This document shows, in pieces, positions 26,719 through 34,702 of a stretch of 64,000 bases of DNA. The first letter of the stretch is position 1. Every line of letters begins with the position of its first letter. The stretch lies in assembly GCA_051651625.1 (NCBI GenBank), contig JBOFSQ010000108.1, positions 18,681-82,680 of the forward strand, written 5' to 3'. The notes below the pieces were generated by a model. It saw only the letters and a program-made list of their open reading frames with translations. It searched no databases and was not told where the DNA came from. Made by a program: the position numbers and the translations under genes. The stretch is from JBOFSQ01 sp051651625. Its GTDB lineage: Bacteria > Planctomycetota > Planctomycetia > Pirellulales > Thermoguttaceae.

Positions 26719-26974
26719 CGGCGACCTCAATCAACTCGTGCAACTGTCCTTTACCGGACTCAAGTTCGGCGATAGCTTGGCGCAGTCGCTCCTGATTGGT
26801 TGCGCTGTAAAACGGATCAGCAACAATTTCAAAAGGGATTTTGTTTTGTTGAACCACCGCTTTGGTAAACATAGTGATTGCGGTGGTCATGTTTAATCCC
26901 ATATCAGCAAAGAGAGTTTCGGCTTGTTTTTTTAAGTGCTCGTCCATACGGACGGTGACATTTGTAGTTGCCAT
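26711..26974 (-). CDS. RelB/DinJ-family antitoxin
   Basis: The protein has 87 residues. The ribbon-helix-helix N-terminus TNVTVRMDEHLKKQAETLF and the segment GLNMTTAITMFTKAVV are typical of RelB/DinJ. YoeB toxins are usually partnered with YefM (Phd-fold) antitoxins, so this pairing is mixed, though known in other phyla. It should bind its own promoter; the region just upstream (26975-27000) has TATATACC-type sequence but no clear operator was defined. Confidence 0.9.
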   Translation of the reverse strand: MATTNVTVRMDEHLKKQAETLFADMGLNMTTAITMFTKAVVQQNKIPFEIVADPFYSATNQERLRQAIAELESGKGQLHELIEVADE

Positions 26975-27242
26975 ATTGCATATCCTTTATATACCGTAAA
27001 CAGGGACAATTTGTCTGTTGGTACCGCAATGGCAGGCGAAATGAAGCGATGTATCCAATCACCATCACCGGAATCATCACGACAAGAAACAAACTTCCAA
27101 ACAAAGGGGGACCCGCGTCGTGCGGAACGGATTGCGTTTCCTACGCAAGGTCTACGCGGGAAGGCAATTCGGGCACTCGCTTACGCGTCGCGTTCTTATT
27201 CACTGGCTTACGGCGTCGTGCTCTTATTCACTCGCTTGCGCT
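26975..27242. repeat. intergenic region with family D repeat
   Basis: It contains GGGCACTCGCTTACGCGTCG (27171-27200), followed by two degenerate tandem variants (CACTGGCTTACGGCGTCG and CACTCGCTTGCGCTTCAC) that run directly into the 3' end of floA. Presumed toxin-antitoxin promoter DNA lies at the 26975 end. Confidence 0.55.
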
Positions 27243-28187
27243 TCACGCTCCGATTCCGGTTGTTCGCATCGCTGTTGCGAGAGCTTGCGGCACCTTCGCT
27301 TCGTTGAGTACAACTTTGGCGCGATTCTCGGCGACGCGGGCACGCATTTCTTGTTCGATGGCGAGCGCGAGAGCGCGTCGTTCCTCGGCCCGCGCACGCG
27401 CGACTCGCGTGTCGGCCTCGGCTTGGTCGGCTTGCAAACGTGCGCCAACGTTTTGGCCAACGTCAATATCTGCAATGTCGATTGAAACGATCTGAAACGC
27501 CGTCTGCGAGTCGAGGCCGCGAGCCAAAACTTGACGCGAAATCAAATCGGGATTTTCCATAACTTTGAAGTGCGTTTCGGCGGAACCGATAGCGGTGATG
27601 ATCCCTTCGCCAACGCGGGCGATGATTGTGTCTTCGGTGGCACCGCCGATGAGCTGGTCAAGATTTGTACGCACCGTAACTTGCGCACGCACCAAAAGTT
27701 CGACGCCGTTTTTGGCGATGGCGGATAACGTTGTTCGTCCGCTCTTTCGCACGTCGGGACAGGCAATCACCTTTGGGTTGACGCTCGTTCGCACCGCTTC
27801 GAGAACGTCGCGTCCAGCGAGATCAATCGCGGCGGCTTGATCGAAACTCAAGTTCAAATTGGCACGGTGCGCAGCGATGATCGCACGAATCACGTTTGGC
27901 GGCGACCCGCCCGCAAGAAAGTGTGCTTCGAGACGCCGCGTCGTTATCCCACTCGGCCCCGAAATCGAAAGCCCCGCCTGACGGGCCATAATTCGGCACT
28001 GCACAATCACGCGCGACCGGACCTGACGTAAACTCATTCCGACCAAGTTCATCAGGCTAACGTGCGCACCCGACATAAAAGCCTGAAACCAAAGCGATCC
28101 GTAAAAGTAGAAGACCATCCCCGCAACAAGGAACGCGATCCCACCAACGACTACACCAGCAACAACAAGCGGATTGGTTGCGTCCAT
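27243..28187 (-). CDS. floA: flotillin-like protein FloA
   Basis: The protein has 314 residues. The start at 28187 has GGGGTGAG upstream; the frame extends 24 codons further without support. One N-terminal TM segment (VVVGGIAFLVAGMVFYFY) precedes the UPF0365/FloA core: SGPSGITTRRLEAHFLAGG, NLSFDQAAAIDLAGRDVL, GEGIITAIGSAE, then an Ala/Glu coiled coil (ARAEERRALALAIEQEMRA). FloA scaffolds functional membrane microdomains. It is usually followed by an NfeD-type gene, not seen here. Confidence 0.92.
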   Translation of the reverse strand: MDATNPLVVAGVVVGGIAFLVAGMVFYFYGSLWFQAFMSGAHVSLMNLVGMSLRQVRSRVIVQCRIMARQAGLSISGPSGITTRRLEAHFLAGGSPPNVIRAIIAAHRANLNLSFDQAAAIDLAGRDVLEAVRTSVNPKVIACPDVRKSGRTTLSAIAKNGVELLVRAQVTVRTNLDQLIGGATEDTIIARVGEGIITAIGSAETHFKVMENPDLISRQVLARGLDSQTAFQIVSIDIADIDVGQNVGARLQADQAEADTRVARARAEERRALALAIEQEMRARVAENRAKVVLNEAKVPQALATAMRTTGIGA

Positions 28188-28284
28188 AAGACTCACCCCT
28201 TTCATAAACCGACACACAAAACACATCAAACGGCGTGTGAGTATACCGGCGACGCCCACGCTTCAAAGGGGTGAGGGGAAGTTT

Positions 28285-28404
28285 TACCCGTTACGGGTCG
28301 ATTTGTAGACTTCGCCCGCCGCAAAACTGCGGCCCGCGGCAGTGACGCTCGCGGCAAGCCTCGATGGGACGCTACCGTTTTGGCGCGCGAAATTCACACT
28401 GTCT
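28285..28404. repeat. dispersed intergenic repeat family A, copy 3
   Basis: It starts ACCCGTTACGGGT (28286) and runs through CTTCGCCCGCCGCAAAACTGC, an extra insertion GCAGTGACGCTCGCGGC, CCTCGATGGGACGCTACCG and TTTTGGCGCGCGAAATTC. It abuts the stop of the hisN-like gene. Confidence 0.75.
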
Positions 28405-29213
28405 CATGTACACGTCTTGACGATGCGTTTGACCGCGTTGTGAACAAGTCCGTTGCTACCGATTCCGTTGCCGCCGTCGATGACGGGGTGGCCTCGCCAG
28501 TCGGTGAAACGTCCGCCAGCTTCTTCGAGAATGACGAGCAGCGGCGCGGCGTCCCAGATGTTCATGAGAGGATCGACCATTACCTCGGCTTGTCCGGTTG
28601 CGACAAGGTAGTAACCGTAAGCGTCGCCCCAAGTTCGTGTGAGGCGGCAACGGCTTTCGAGTTTTTCGTAGACATCGCGGCGAGATATTTTGTCGAACGT
28701 TGCCACTTCGCTTGTTAGGAAGAGCGAGTCGCGTAGTGTACGAGTTTCGGAGACGGTGGCGCGCTTTGGTGTCTTGCTGCGCGGCGAGGTTGTCCACGCA
28801 CCGCTTCCGACCGTACCCCATAGCATCACATCAAGTGCTGGAAGCGCGACAACGCCGATCTGGCTAACGCCGTCGCGCTGTAGACCAACGAGCGTGCTGT
28901 AGAGCGGGACGTTGTGGATGAACGACTTCGTTCCGTCGATTGGATCGAGAATCCACCGCCACGCACCTGTTCTGTTCACCGCGGGAAACTCTTCACCGAC
29001 GATAGAGTCGTTCGGAAATTTGTCGGCGATCTGTTCGCGGAGCCAGCGTTCGGCACTGCGGTCGGCGATGGTAACGGGCGAGGCGTCGGATTTGGATTCG
29101 ACAGCGAGCGACTTCGCACCAAACCAGCGAAGCGTCATTTTACCAGCCGCTTCGGCTAACGCACGTGCTGCTTTGAGACGTTTTGATAGTTCTCGGTCCA
29201 TGTTCATGTTCAT
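28404..29213 (-). CDS. hisN: inositol monophosphatase family, probable histidinol-phosphatase
   Basis: The protein has 269 residues. Metal/phosphate motifs are VGEEF, WILDPIDGTKSFIHNVP, and the C-terminal MNIWDAAPLLVILEEAGG with GRFTDW. The run DGTKSFIHNVPLYSTLVGL favours the HisN branch over SuhB or CysQ, so dephosphorylation of histidinol phosphate is the best guess. The start at 29213 overlaps the stop of the radical SAM gene (ATGA); the longer frame to 29387 is rejected. It is the last gene of a three-gene overlapping operon. Confidence 0.82.
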   Translation of the reverse strand: MNMNMDRELSKRLKAARALAEAAGKMTLRWFGAKSLAVESKSDASPVTIADRSAERWLREQIADKFPNDSIVGEEFPAVNRTGAWRWILDPIDGTKSFIHNVPLYSTLVGLQRDGVSQIGVVALPALDVMLWGTVGSGAWTTSPRSKTPKRATVSETRTLRDSLFLTSEVATFDKISRRDVYEKLESRCRLTRTWGDAYGYYLVATGQAEVMVDPLMNIWDAAPLLVILEEAGGRFTDWRGHPVIDGGNGIGSNGLVHNAVKRIVKTCT

Positions 29214-30004
29214 TGTTGAAAATTCCTCACGAGTGAATGTGCTTTGTTCGCCTCTTCTGCGGAGAGCCACTGGCCGAGGACGGGATCGTGGCGGGCGTGT
29301 GATGATGGCGTGTAACCATCGCGTAGACTGAACATCGCTTGCGGCACGTTCCGCTGGCACCACTCCCAAACCGGTTTGAAACAGCACTCAAAATGTCCGG
29401 GGAGAAGAAGGTGACGCACCACCAGCAATTGTGGACGCACCGCGTAAATCGCACGCATCGACTCCGTAACGACATCAACGTAGTCGCTCACTCCGCACAG
29501 AGACTTTGCACAATCAGCGTTCCCAAACTTGAAGTCAGCAACGAAGTGCGCGACGTAAGACGCGAGACGCATCAAGAGATCAGGCGTTGTGTAGAAGTTC
29601 GACTTCCAAACTACTGGCGGCAAGTTTGGTGTCTGATCCATCAGTTCGATCAGTGCGTCGGCGTGAACTGTCGGTTCACCACCAACCCACTGGAGCGTTC
29701 GCGCACCCTGCTGGCGTCCCCATGTAACTGCGTCGCGGAAAAGTTTTGGTGTCAGCGTTTCGCCTTGAGTTGGGTCGAGTGCATTCGGTGTACCGATGCA
29801 AAATACGCACCGCAAGTTGCACCCCGAAAGATAAAACAAGTGCGACGGGACGAGGTGCGGCTCTTCGCTGTACTCAATCCGATGACGGAATACGCGAACG
29901 CCGCCGCCACCGGTTCGGTCGCCGCTATGTACACCTCCGCGCACACCGCAAAAACTCGGTGCGTCCAAACGGCATTGTCGTGGACACAGGTTGCACGATG
30001 TCAT
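29210..30004 (-). CDS. radical SAM enzyme (PflA-like / AmmeMemoRadiSam-related)
   Basis: The protein has 264 residues. It opens with a Cys motif CNLCPRQCRLDAPSFCGVRGG. The radical SAM cluster ligands are in SGCNLRCVFCIG (CxxxCxxC), followed by LQWVGGEPTVHADALIEL. This layout resembles PflA-related enzymes including the radical SAM member of AmmeMemoRadiSam sets, although it is shorter than those. It overlaps both neighbours by 4 bp. The substrate is unknown; the AMMECR1-MEMO fusion is 20 kb away in the same window. Confidence 0.8.
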   Translation of the reverse strand: MTSCNLCPRQCRLDAPSFCGVRGGVHSGDRTGGGGVRVFRHRIEYSEEPHLVPSHLFYLSGCNLRCVFCIGTPNALDPTQGETLTPKLFRDAVTWGRQQGARTLQWVGGEPTVHADALIELMDQTPNLPPVVWKSNFYTTPDLLMRLASYVAHFVADFKFGNADCAKSLCGVSDYVDVVTESMRAIYAVRPQLLVVRHLLLPGHFECCFKPVWEWCQRNVPQAMFSLRDGYTPSSHARHDPVLGQWLSAEEANKAHSLVRNFQQ

Positions 30005-31104
30005 TGTTTTTCGGTCTGCGTTTCCGACGACGGTTGCGGTGGAACGGTTGCAAAAAAACCGACGGCATACCAGTGCCCCTGCGACGACTCCATCATATCG
30101 TAGGCGTAGTAAGTGTGGCTACGCTTCATCGCACTCCAGTGAGGTGCCGACCCGCGCCACTGACCGACCAAGGCGATTGCCGCCTCAAGCGGTGTGGCGT
30201 TGAACCCGTTGACCGCACAAATCTCCGACGTTGAAACGACCCCCTCGATCTCGTTCTTGGCCGCAGCTTGTCGTTTACCGTAGTTATAGTGTCCCATCGA
30301 ACGACGGGTCGCTTGGTATATGGCGTGCTCCGCCGCGAGCCGTTCCATAACTGGGTGAAAAGCTCCTTCGGTACTCTTCGGCGCGTGTTGGTGCGTGCGA
30401 ACGGCGTAGATGAGCGAACGCTGCGCGAGCGTCGCGTTCGGCAAAGTCAGCAGAACAGCGATCTCTTTCGGATTGAACGCACGCCCTTTCACAAACGGCA
30501 TTGCACTTGTGAGCCTGTCGGAGGTTGTCCCGCACCCGTTTTCGAGTTCCACAATGGCAACACCCGCGCGGCCACCCATTGCCGAAAACTCCGGCGACTG
30601 CAAGATCGGGTCGCGCGTCGAGATGACGACACAAGTGTACGACTTGAGAAGGGCGGCGACTTCCTCATTCATCAGCGTCTCAAGCTCGAACTGTTCGCAG
30701 AGAGCTGCTTCGCCAATGACCGGTCGTTGACCGGAGTTTTGGGCGATTGGCAACGGTGTCGCAGACGCCGAGTTGACGTAGTATGTCGTATGCCGCACTG
30801 GAATGCCGGTCGATTCCAGTGGCCAGGCCGCATCGTCGCGGAAGTAGATGAAGAGAGGTTGCAACGTTTGACGCCCACTCTCTTTGGCCGTATCAATGTT
30901 GTCGTACCAGCGGCACGGCGAGTACGGTGCTGGCGGTTCAAGCGTTGCATCGGGTTCGGCGGCGAACAGCGAACCGGCGACGAGGTACGCCAGCAAGCCG
31001 GAAAAGATTCTCAATCTTACCCAGTTCCACGGACGCAAACAGGTGCTATAATCACGCAGGTCGTAAGGGGTAGTGGCGCGGCTCATTATCGTGGGTCGAA
31101 TCAT
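30001..31104 (-). CDS. secreted CAP/SCP-domain protein
   Basis: The protein has 367 residues. A hydrophobic signal or anchor lies at about residues 32-48 (FSGLLAYLVAGSLFAAEP). The C-terminal 130 residues carry CAP-superfamily features: HPVMERLAAEHAIYQATRR, SMGHYNYG, EICAVNGFNATPLEAAIALV, and SAPHWSAMKRSHTYYAYDMM ending in GHWYAVGFFA. The N-terminal half (LFIYFRDDAAWPLE) is not recognised. It is first in an operon with overlapping radical SAM and hisN-like genes. An ATG 18 bases downstream is an alternative start. Confidence 0.75.
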   Translation of the reverse strand: MIRPTIMSRATTPYDLRDYSTCLRPWNWVRLRIFSGLLAYLVAGSLFAAEPDATLEPPAPYSPCRWYDNIDTAKESGRQTLQPLFIYFRDDAAWPLESTGIPVRHTTYYVNSASATPLPIAQNSGQRPVIGEAALCEQFELETLMNEEVAALLKSYTCVVISTRDPILQSPEFSAMGGRAGVAIVELENGCGTTSDRLTSAMPFVKGRAFNPKEIAVLLTLPNATLAQRSLIYAVRTHQHAPKSTEGAFHPVMERLAAEHAIYQATRRSMGHYNYGKRQAAAKNEIEGVVSTSEICAVNGFNATPLEAAIALVGQWRGSAPHWSAMKRSHTYYAYDMMESSQGHWYAVGFFATVPPQPSSETQTEKQ

Positions 31105-31243
31105 CGTGTGTTCTCCTTTTGTGGAATGGTTTGCGGTCTCACTTGAGGCGAGACCATTTGGGCGATTGTAACGGTTGTAGCGATTTTGGCAAGTGCGGCT
31201 GTCGCCTCACTTGTTATCTGTTTTTTGAGAAAGGTAGCGGATT

Positions 31244-33202
31244 ATGCGTTCAACGAACCGTATTTTGTGGGTCTTTTGGTGTATGGTCGCGGTTGCTCTT
31301 TTGGGGGGCGACTTTGTTTTGGCACAGCGGATGAGCCGTGGTCGCCGGGTTACGCCGCCGACGCCGCGTGCGGAGGTTGATACGCCGTCGCCATCGCGGA
31401 CGGGTGTGGTTGTCCCAAAAGATTCTTCTTGGCCAGAGCAACTGGCAGCGGCGTGCGAACAGGCGAAGACAACCGCCATCGCACCGAAACCAGCCGACTT
31501 GGTTGCGATGAATCGTGAAATGGCGACGGTCGTTCGCCAGCTTGAGACAGCGATGCGGCGACAGTTCAAGGCCGACGAGGTCGCCGAGTGGCGTACACGC
31601 CTTGACTTCACGAAGCTCAACGCCGCACTTCGCCAGCAAAAACCGCTCGAAAAAGAGTTGTTGGACGTTATCGCTGGCGAACTCGATGGCGACGCGCCGG
31701 GCGTCCGGTTCAAACTTTTTGACCCGCTCCGCGACATTGTTCGCCGCTATCGGACGATTGCTGCCGTCTTGGAAAAAGGCGACTTTGAGAATCGGGTCGA
31801 TGTTCTCTTCACACACCTTCCAAATTACGTCACGCAGTACCGCGAAGGGACCGATCCCGAACTCGGTTTTGCGATAGCGGGTGCGATTCGGTGGATCGGC
31901 GACATGGGGCGTTTCCTGCCGGGCGCGCGTTCTGTCGTTCCTCTGATCAAAAGAAATCTCGATGGGCTCAACGTATTTGTTGACGTGAGTCTGCCGCTTC
32001 TGTCGCTTCCGTTCAAACGTGAGTTTTCGCAGGAGTTTGAGGTCAAAGACACGATTATGGATGCCAGCGTTGTCGGCTCTGGTACTATGAAAGGTCACAC
32101 GACCGCAATTTTTGTCCCGCGCGAGCCGGTTGCCGAGATCAAGCTCGTACTCGAAGGCGAACTTAACTCGGAGACCAAGAGTCGTCGTGATCCTGTCACG
32201 CTCGAAACTTCGACTACCGGAACCGTGCGGGCCGAGAAGTCGATTTTCGTTTCAACGACAGGGATCAAGACTCAACCCGCCAAAGCCAAGGCCGACCTAG
32301 TATCCGAGACTCGCAATTTGCAGATCAACGCTGGTGGTGTTGTATCCAATATCGCGCGCCGTGCTGTCAGTGAACGTAAAGGTGAAGCCCAAGCGGCTGC
32401 GGCGCGAAAGGCTGAACAGCGTGTCGGTCGTCAAGTCGATGGCGAGGCGAATCCGCAAATCGCCGACCTCGACAAGCGTTTCCAATCGATTCTCGGCCCG
32501 CTCTTCCAGACCAGTCTTGTGCCGCAGGACTGGGCGTTCGGTACGACCGAGTCGACGTTCTGGACGCGAATGGCCGTTGCTGGTTCGTGGCAAGTTGCCG
32601 CACCGACTCCGCCGCCCGCTATGCAGGATGCTGATGTTGTCGTTCGCGTTCACCAGTCAGCGGCCAACAACGGCGCAGCGATGGGACTTGCGGGGCGACT
32701 CGTCGAAGAAGAAAAACTCGTCGAAGAACTCAAGGCCCGTTTTGAAAAAGTTCCAGCGGCACTCCAGCGTCCAGAGACCGAACCGGCTTGGCGGTTTTCG
32801 TTCGCGCGTGAACAGCCGATCAGTCTCTCGTTTGACGACGGACTTGTCCGACTCGTTTTGCGAATCGACCAGTTTCGCCGCGACGGTGTTGACCGCGTTC
32901 CACCAGCCGACATCGACATTATGATCGCCTATCGCGTTAGCATGCAAGACGGCAAAGTCGTTTGGGAACAGGCCGAACCGGTTAGCGTCTTCCCGCGCGG
33001 CCACAAGTCTGGCGACCAAATCCCCGCGCGACTTCTGGCATCGTGTGCGCCAGTTCGTGAACGACTCAATGCGCAGATGCCGAAGACGGTCGATGCCAAA
33101 CCGTTTGAACTCCCCGAACGTTTCGCCGGAAAACAACTTATTCCGTGCTGTGCAATCGTTGATGACGGCTGGATCACGCTCGGCTGGAAACTTGGCGAGT
33201 AG
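31244..33202 (+). CDS. large secreted protein of unknown function
   Basis: The protein has 652 residues. It has a signal peptide (RILWVFWCMVAVALLGGDFVLAQ), then a Pro/Arg linker and a helical region with LETAMRRQFKADEVAEWRTR. The middle is beta-rich with repeated TGTVRAEKSIFVSTTGI-type strands; the C-terminus has ISLSFDDGLVRLVLRIDQF. I know similar uncharacterised proteins only from planctomycetes. It is probably periplasmic or surface-located. It is separated from the next secreted protein by a MITE-like element. Confidence 0.75.
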   Translation: MRSTNRILWVFWCMVAVALLGGDFVLAQRMSRGRRVTPPTPRAEVDTPSPSRTGVVVPKDSSWPEQLAAACEQAKTTAIAPKPADLVAMNREMATVVRQLETAMRRQFKADEVAEWRTRLDFTKLNAALRQQKPLEKELLDVIAGELDGDAPGVRFKLFDPLRDIVRRYRTIAAVLEKGDFENRVDVLFTHLPNYVTQYREGTDPELGFAIAGAIRWIGDMGRFLPGARSVVPLIKRNLDGLNVFVDVSLPLLSLPFKREFSQEFEVKDTIMDASVVGSGTMKGHTTAIFVPREPVAEIKLVLEGELNSETKSRRDPVTLETSTTGTVRAEKSIFVSTTGIKTQPAKAKADLVSETRNLQINAGGVVSNIARRAVSERKGEAQAAAARKAEQRVGRQVDGEANPQIADLDKRFQSILGPLFQTSLVPQDWAFGTTESTFWTRMAVAGSWQVAAPTPPPAMQDADVVVRVHQSAANNGAAMGLAGRLVEEEKLVEELKARFEKVPAALQRPETEPAWRFSFAREQPISLSFDDGLVRLVLRIDQFRRDGVDRVPPADIDIMIAYRVSMQDGKVVWEQAEPVSVFPRGHKSGDQIPARLLASCAPVRERLNAQMPKTVDAKPFELPERFAGKQLIPCCAIVDDGWITLGWKLGE

Positions 33203-33228
33203 ATGTTGCGCGATTATTGATCGCGTGC

Positions 33229-33325
33229 AATAGAAGCCGGAAGGGAGCGGAGCGTACTGACGGAGTTGTGGTTTGCACTTGTTCACCGTCAATACGGCGA
33301 GTACGCCTCCTTTCCGGCTTCTATT
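33229..33325. mobile_element. MITE-like element, copy 1
   Basis: A 97-bp element with inverted ends AATAGAAGCCGGAAGGGAGC and CGCCTCCTTTCCGGCTTCTA. The inner arms contain CGTACTGACGGAG and CCGTCAATACGGCG. The same ends and CCGTATTGACGGA arms occur at 38498-38659. It has no coding capacity. Confidence 0.75.
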
Positions 33326-33375
33326 TTCATACCGCGACGAAATCGGGGGTGAACGGTTTTCACGGAGGAAATCCA

Positions 33376-34248
33376 ATGCGTTCTTGGCGTGTGATTTGTG
33401 TGTTGGTGTCGTTTGTCGGCGTCGTGCTCTGTTCGCGCGCCGACGAGCCGCAGAAGTACATGCTGCGGTACCGGTTTGAGCCTGAACAAGTGATGCGGTG
33501 GACGGTTGTCCAGTCGCTCTCGCAGGTAACGTCTATTCGTGGAACGACCGACCGGGTTGAATCGACGAGTCGTTCGACGAAGGTTTGGAAGGTTCGTGAC
33601 GTTGCCGAGAGTGGTAACGCGACGCTTATCTACAGCGTCGATGATGTTGTGATGACGAAGCGTCAGACCGACTATCCAGAATCGTTCTATGACAGTCGCA
33701 AGAGCGACGCCGAGATTCCGCCAGTTTTTCGTGACGTTGCTGCGCTCTTGAAACGTCCGCTGGCCGAGATTACGTTTACGCCACTCGGTCACGTTGTAAA
33801 GCGCGTCGCGCTTGCGACTTACGCGGCGGGAACGGAAGAGAATCGGATTGTTGTTCCTCTCCCTGAAGAACCGGTGACGGTTGGTGAGACGTGGTTTGTC
33901 CCGCACGAGATTGTAATCCCGCGCGGCGACGGACGTGTTCGCAAACTTGCTGCGCGGCACCGTTTCACTCTTGACTCTGTAAAAACCGGAATCGCAACGC
34001 TCTCGTTCCAAACGCAAGTTCTCACGCCAATCGGATCGCCGAAAGACGAGCTTGAAGTTCTCGATCAGCTCACCAGCGGAACGCTGCGACTAGACCTCGA
34101 TACCGGCACGATGGTCTCGCACCGAACGCAAATTGACCGCACCATCGTAGGGTTTGAAGGCGGCGGTAGTTCGGTCGTCTATAAGATGCAGATCGACGAA
34201 TGCTGCTGCGGATTCAAGACGTGTTCAATCTGTTCACCAAAGCCATGA
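33376..34248 (+). CDS. secreted protein of unknown function
   Basis: The protein has 290 residues. The start at 33376 has GGAGGAAA upstream and a signal peptide (MRSWRVICVLVSFVGVVLCS). The mature part is beta-rich: YMLRYRFEPEQVMRWTVVQS, VWKVRDVAESGNATLIYSV, LPEEPVTVGETWFVP, with a DLDTGTMVSHRTQIDRTIVG end. Its style is similar to DUF6263-type lipid-carrier-like proteins, but I cannot confirm a family. The stop overlaps ruvX by 4 bp, so the pair is probably co-translated. Confidence 0.7.
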   Translation: MRSWRVICVLVSFVGVVLCSRADEPQKYMLRYRFEPEQVMRWTVVQSLSQVTSIRGTTDRVESTSRSTKVWKVRDVAESGNATLIYSVDDVVMTKRQTDYPESFYDSRKSDAEIPPVFRDVAALLKRPLAEITFTPLGHVVKRVALATYAAGTEENRIVVPLPEEPVTVGETWFVPHEIVIPRGDGRVRKLAARHRFTLDSVKTGIATLSFQTQVLTPIGSPKDELEVLDQLTSGTLRLDLDTGTMVSHRTQIDRTIVGFEGGGSSVVYKMQIDECCCGFKTCSICSPKP

Positions 34249-34694
34249 CCGCGATGCAAGGACGTTTACTTGGTGTTGATTATGGTACGGTGCGAATTGG
34301 TCTTGCGATCAGTGATCCTGATCAGATCGTTTCGAGTCCGCTTGCGGTCTATGCGCGACGGACGCTGGAGCGCGATGCGACGTTTTTTGTGGAGTTGGTG
34401 CGTGAAGAGCGTGTGAGCGGAATTGTTGTTGGGATTCCGGTTCACCTTGACGACTTTGAAGGCGAGCAAGCGCAAGTGGTGCGTTCGTTTGGCGAGTGGC
34501 TTGCGTCGGTGACGGGTTTGCCAGTCGATTACCAAGACGAGCGTTACACGTCTGTCGATGCCGAAACGATTCTGCGCGGCGCACGTCTGACACACAAACG
34601 CCGCAAAGAACGCCGCGACAAAATCGCCGCACACCTTATTCTGACGGCGTATATGGAGCGTGTTGCGAACGTATGCGTAAGAGTTCGTCAGTAA
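34245..34694 (+). CDS. ruvX: putative pre-16S rRNA nuclease / Holliday junction resolvase-like YqgF
   Basis: The protein has 149 residues and is RNase H-like. It shows LLGVDYGTVRIGLAISD (first catalytic Asp), VVGIPVHLDDFEGEQA, and YQDERYTSVDAETIL, the three YqgF/RuvX signature blocks. The start at 34245 gives a 4-bp ATGA overlap with the preceding gene; the upstream ATG at 34200 lies deep inside it and is less likely. Family members trim 16S rRNA 5' ends. Confidence 0.9.
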   Translation: MTAMQGRLLGVDYGTVRIGLAISDPDQIVSSPLAVYARRTLERDATFFVELVREERVSGIVVGIPVHLDDFEGEQAQVVRSFGEWLASVTGLPVDYQDERYTSVDAETILRGARLTHKRRKERRDKIAAHLILTAYMERVANVCVRVRQ

Positions 34695-34702
34695 ACGGGT
34701 CT

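Noticed and set aside
31250..32098. 282-residue reverse-strand open frame inside the secreted protein gene
   Set aside because: It lies wholly within a gene with signal peptide and normal codon use, and its translation is rich in Arg/His with no domain, a typical shadow.
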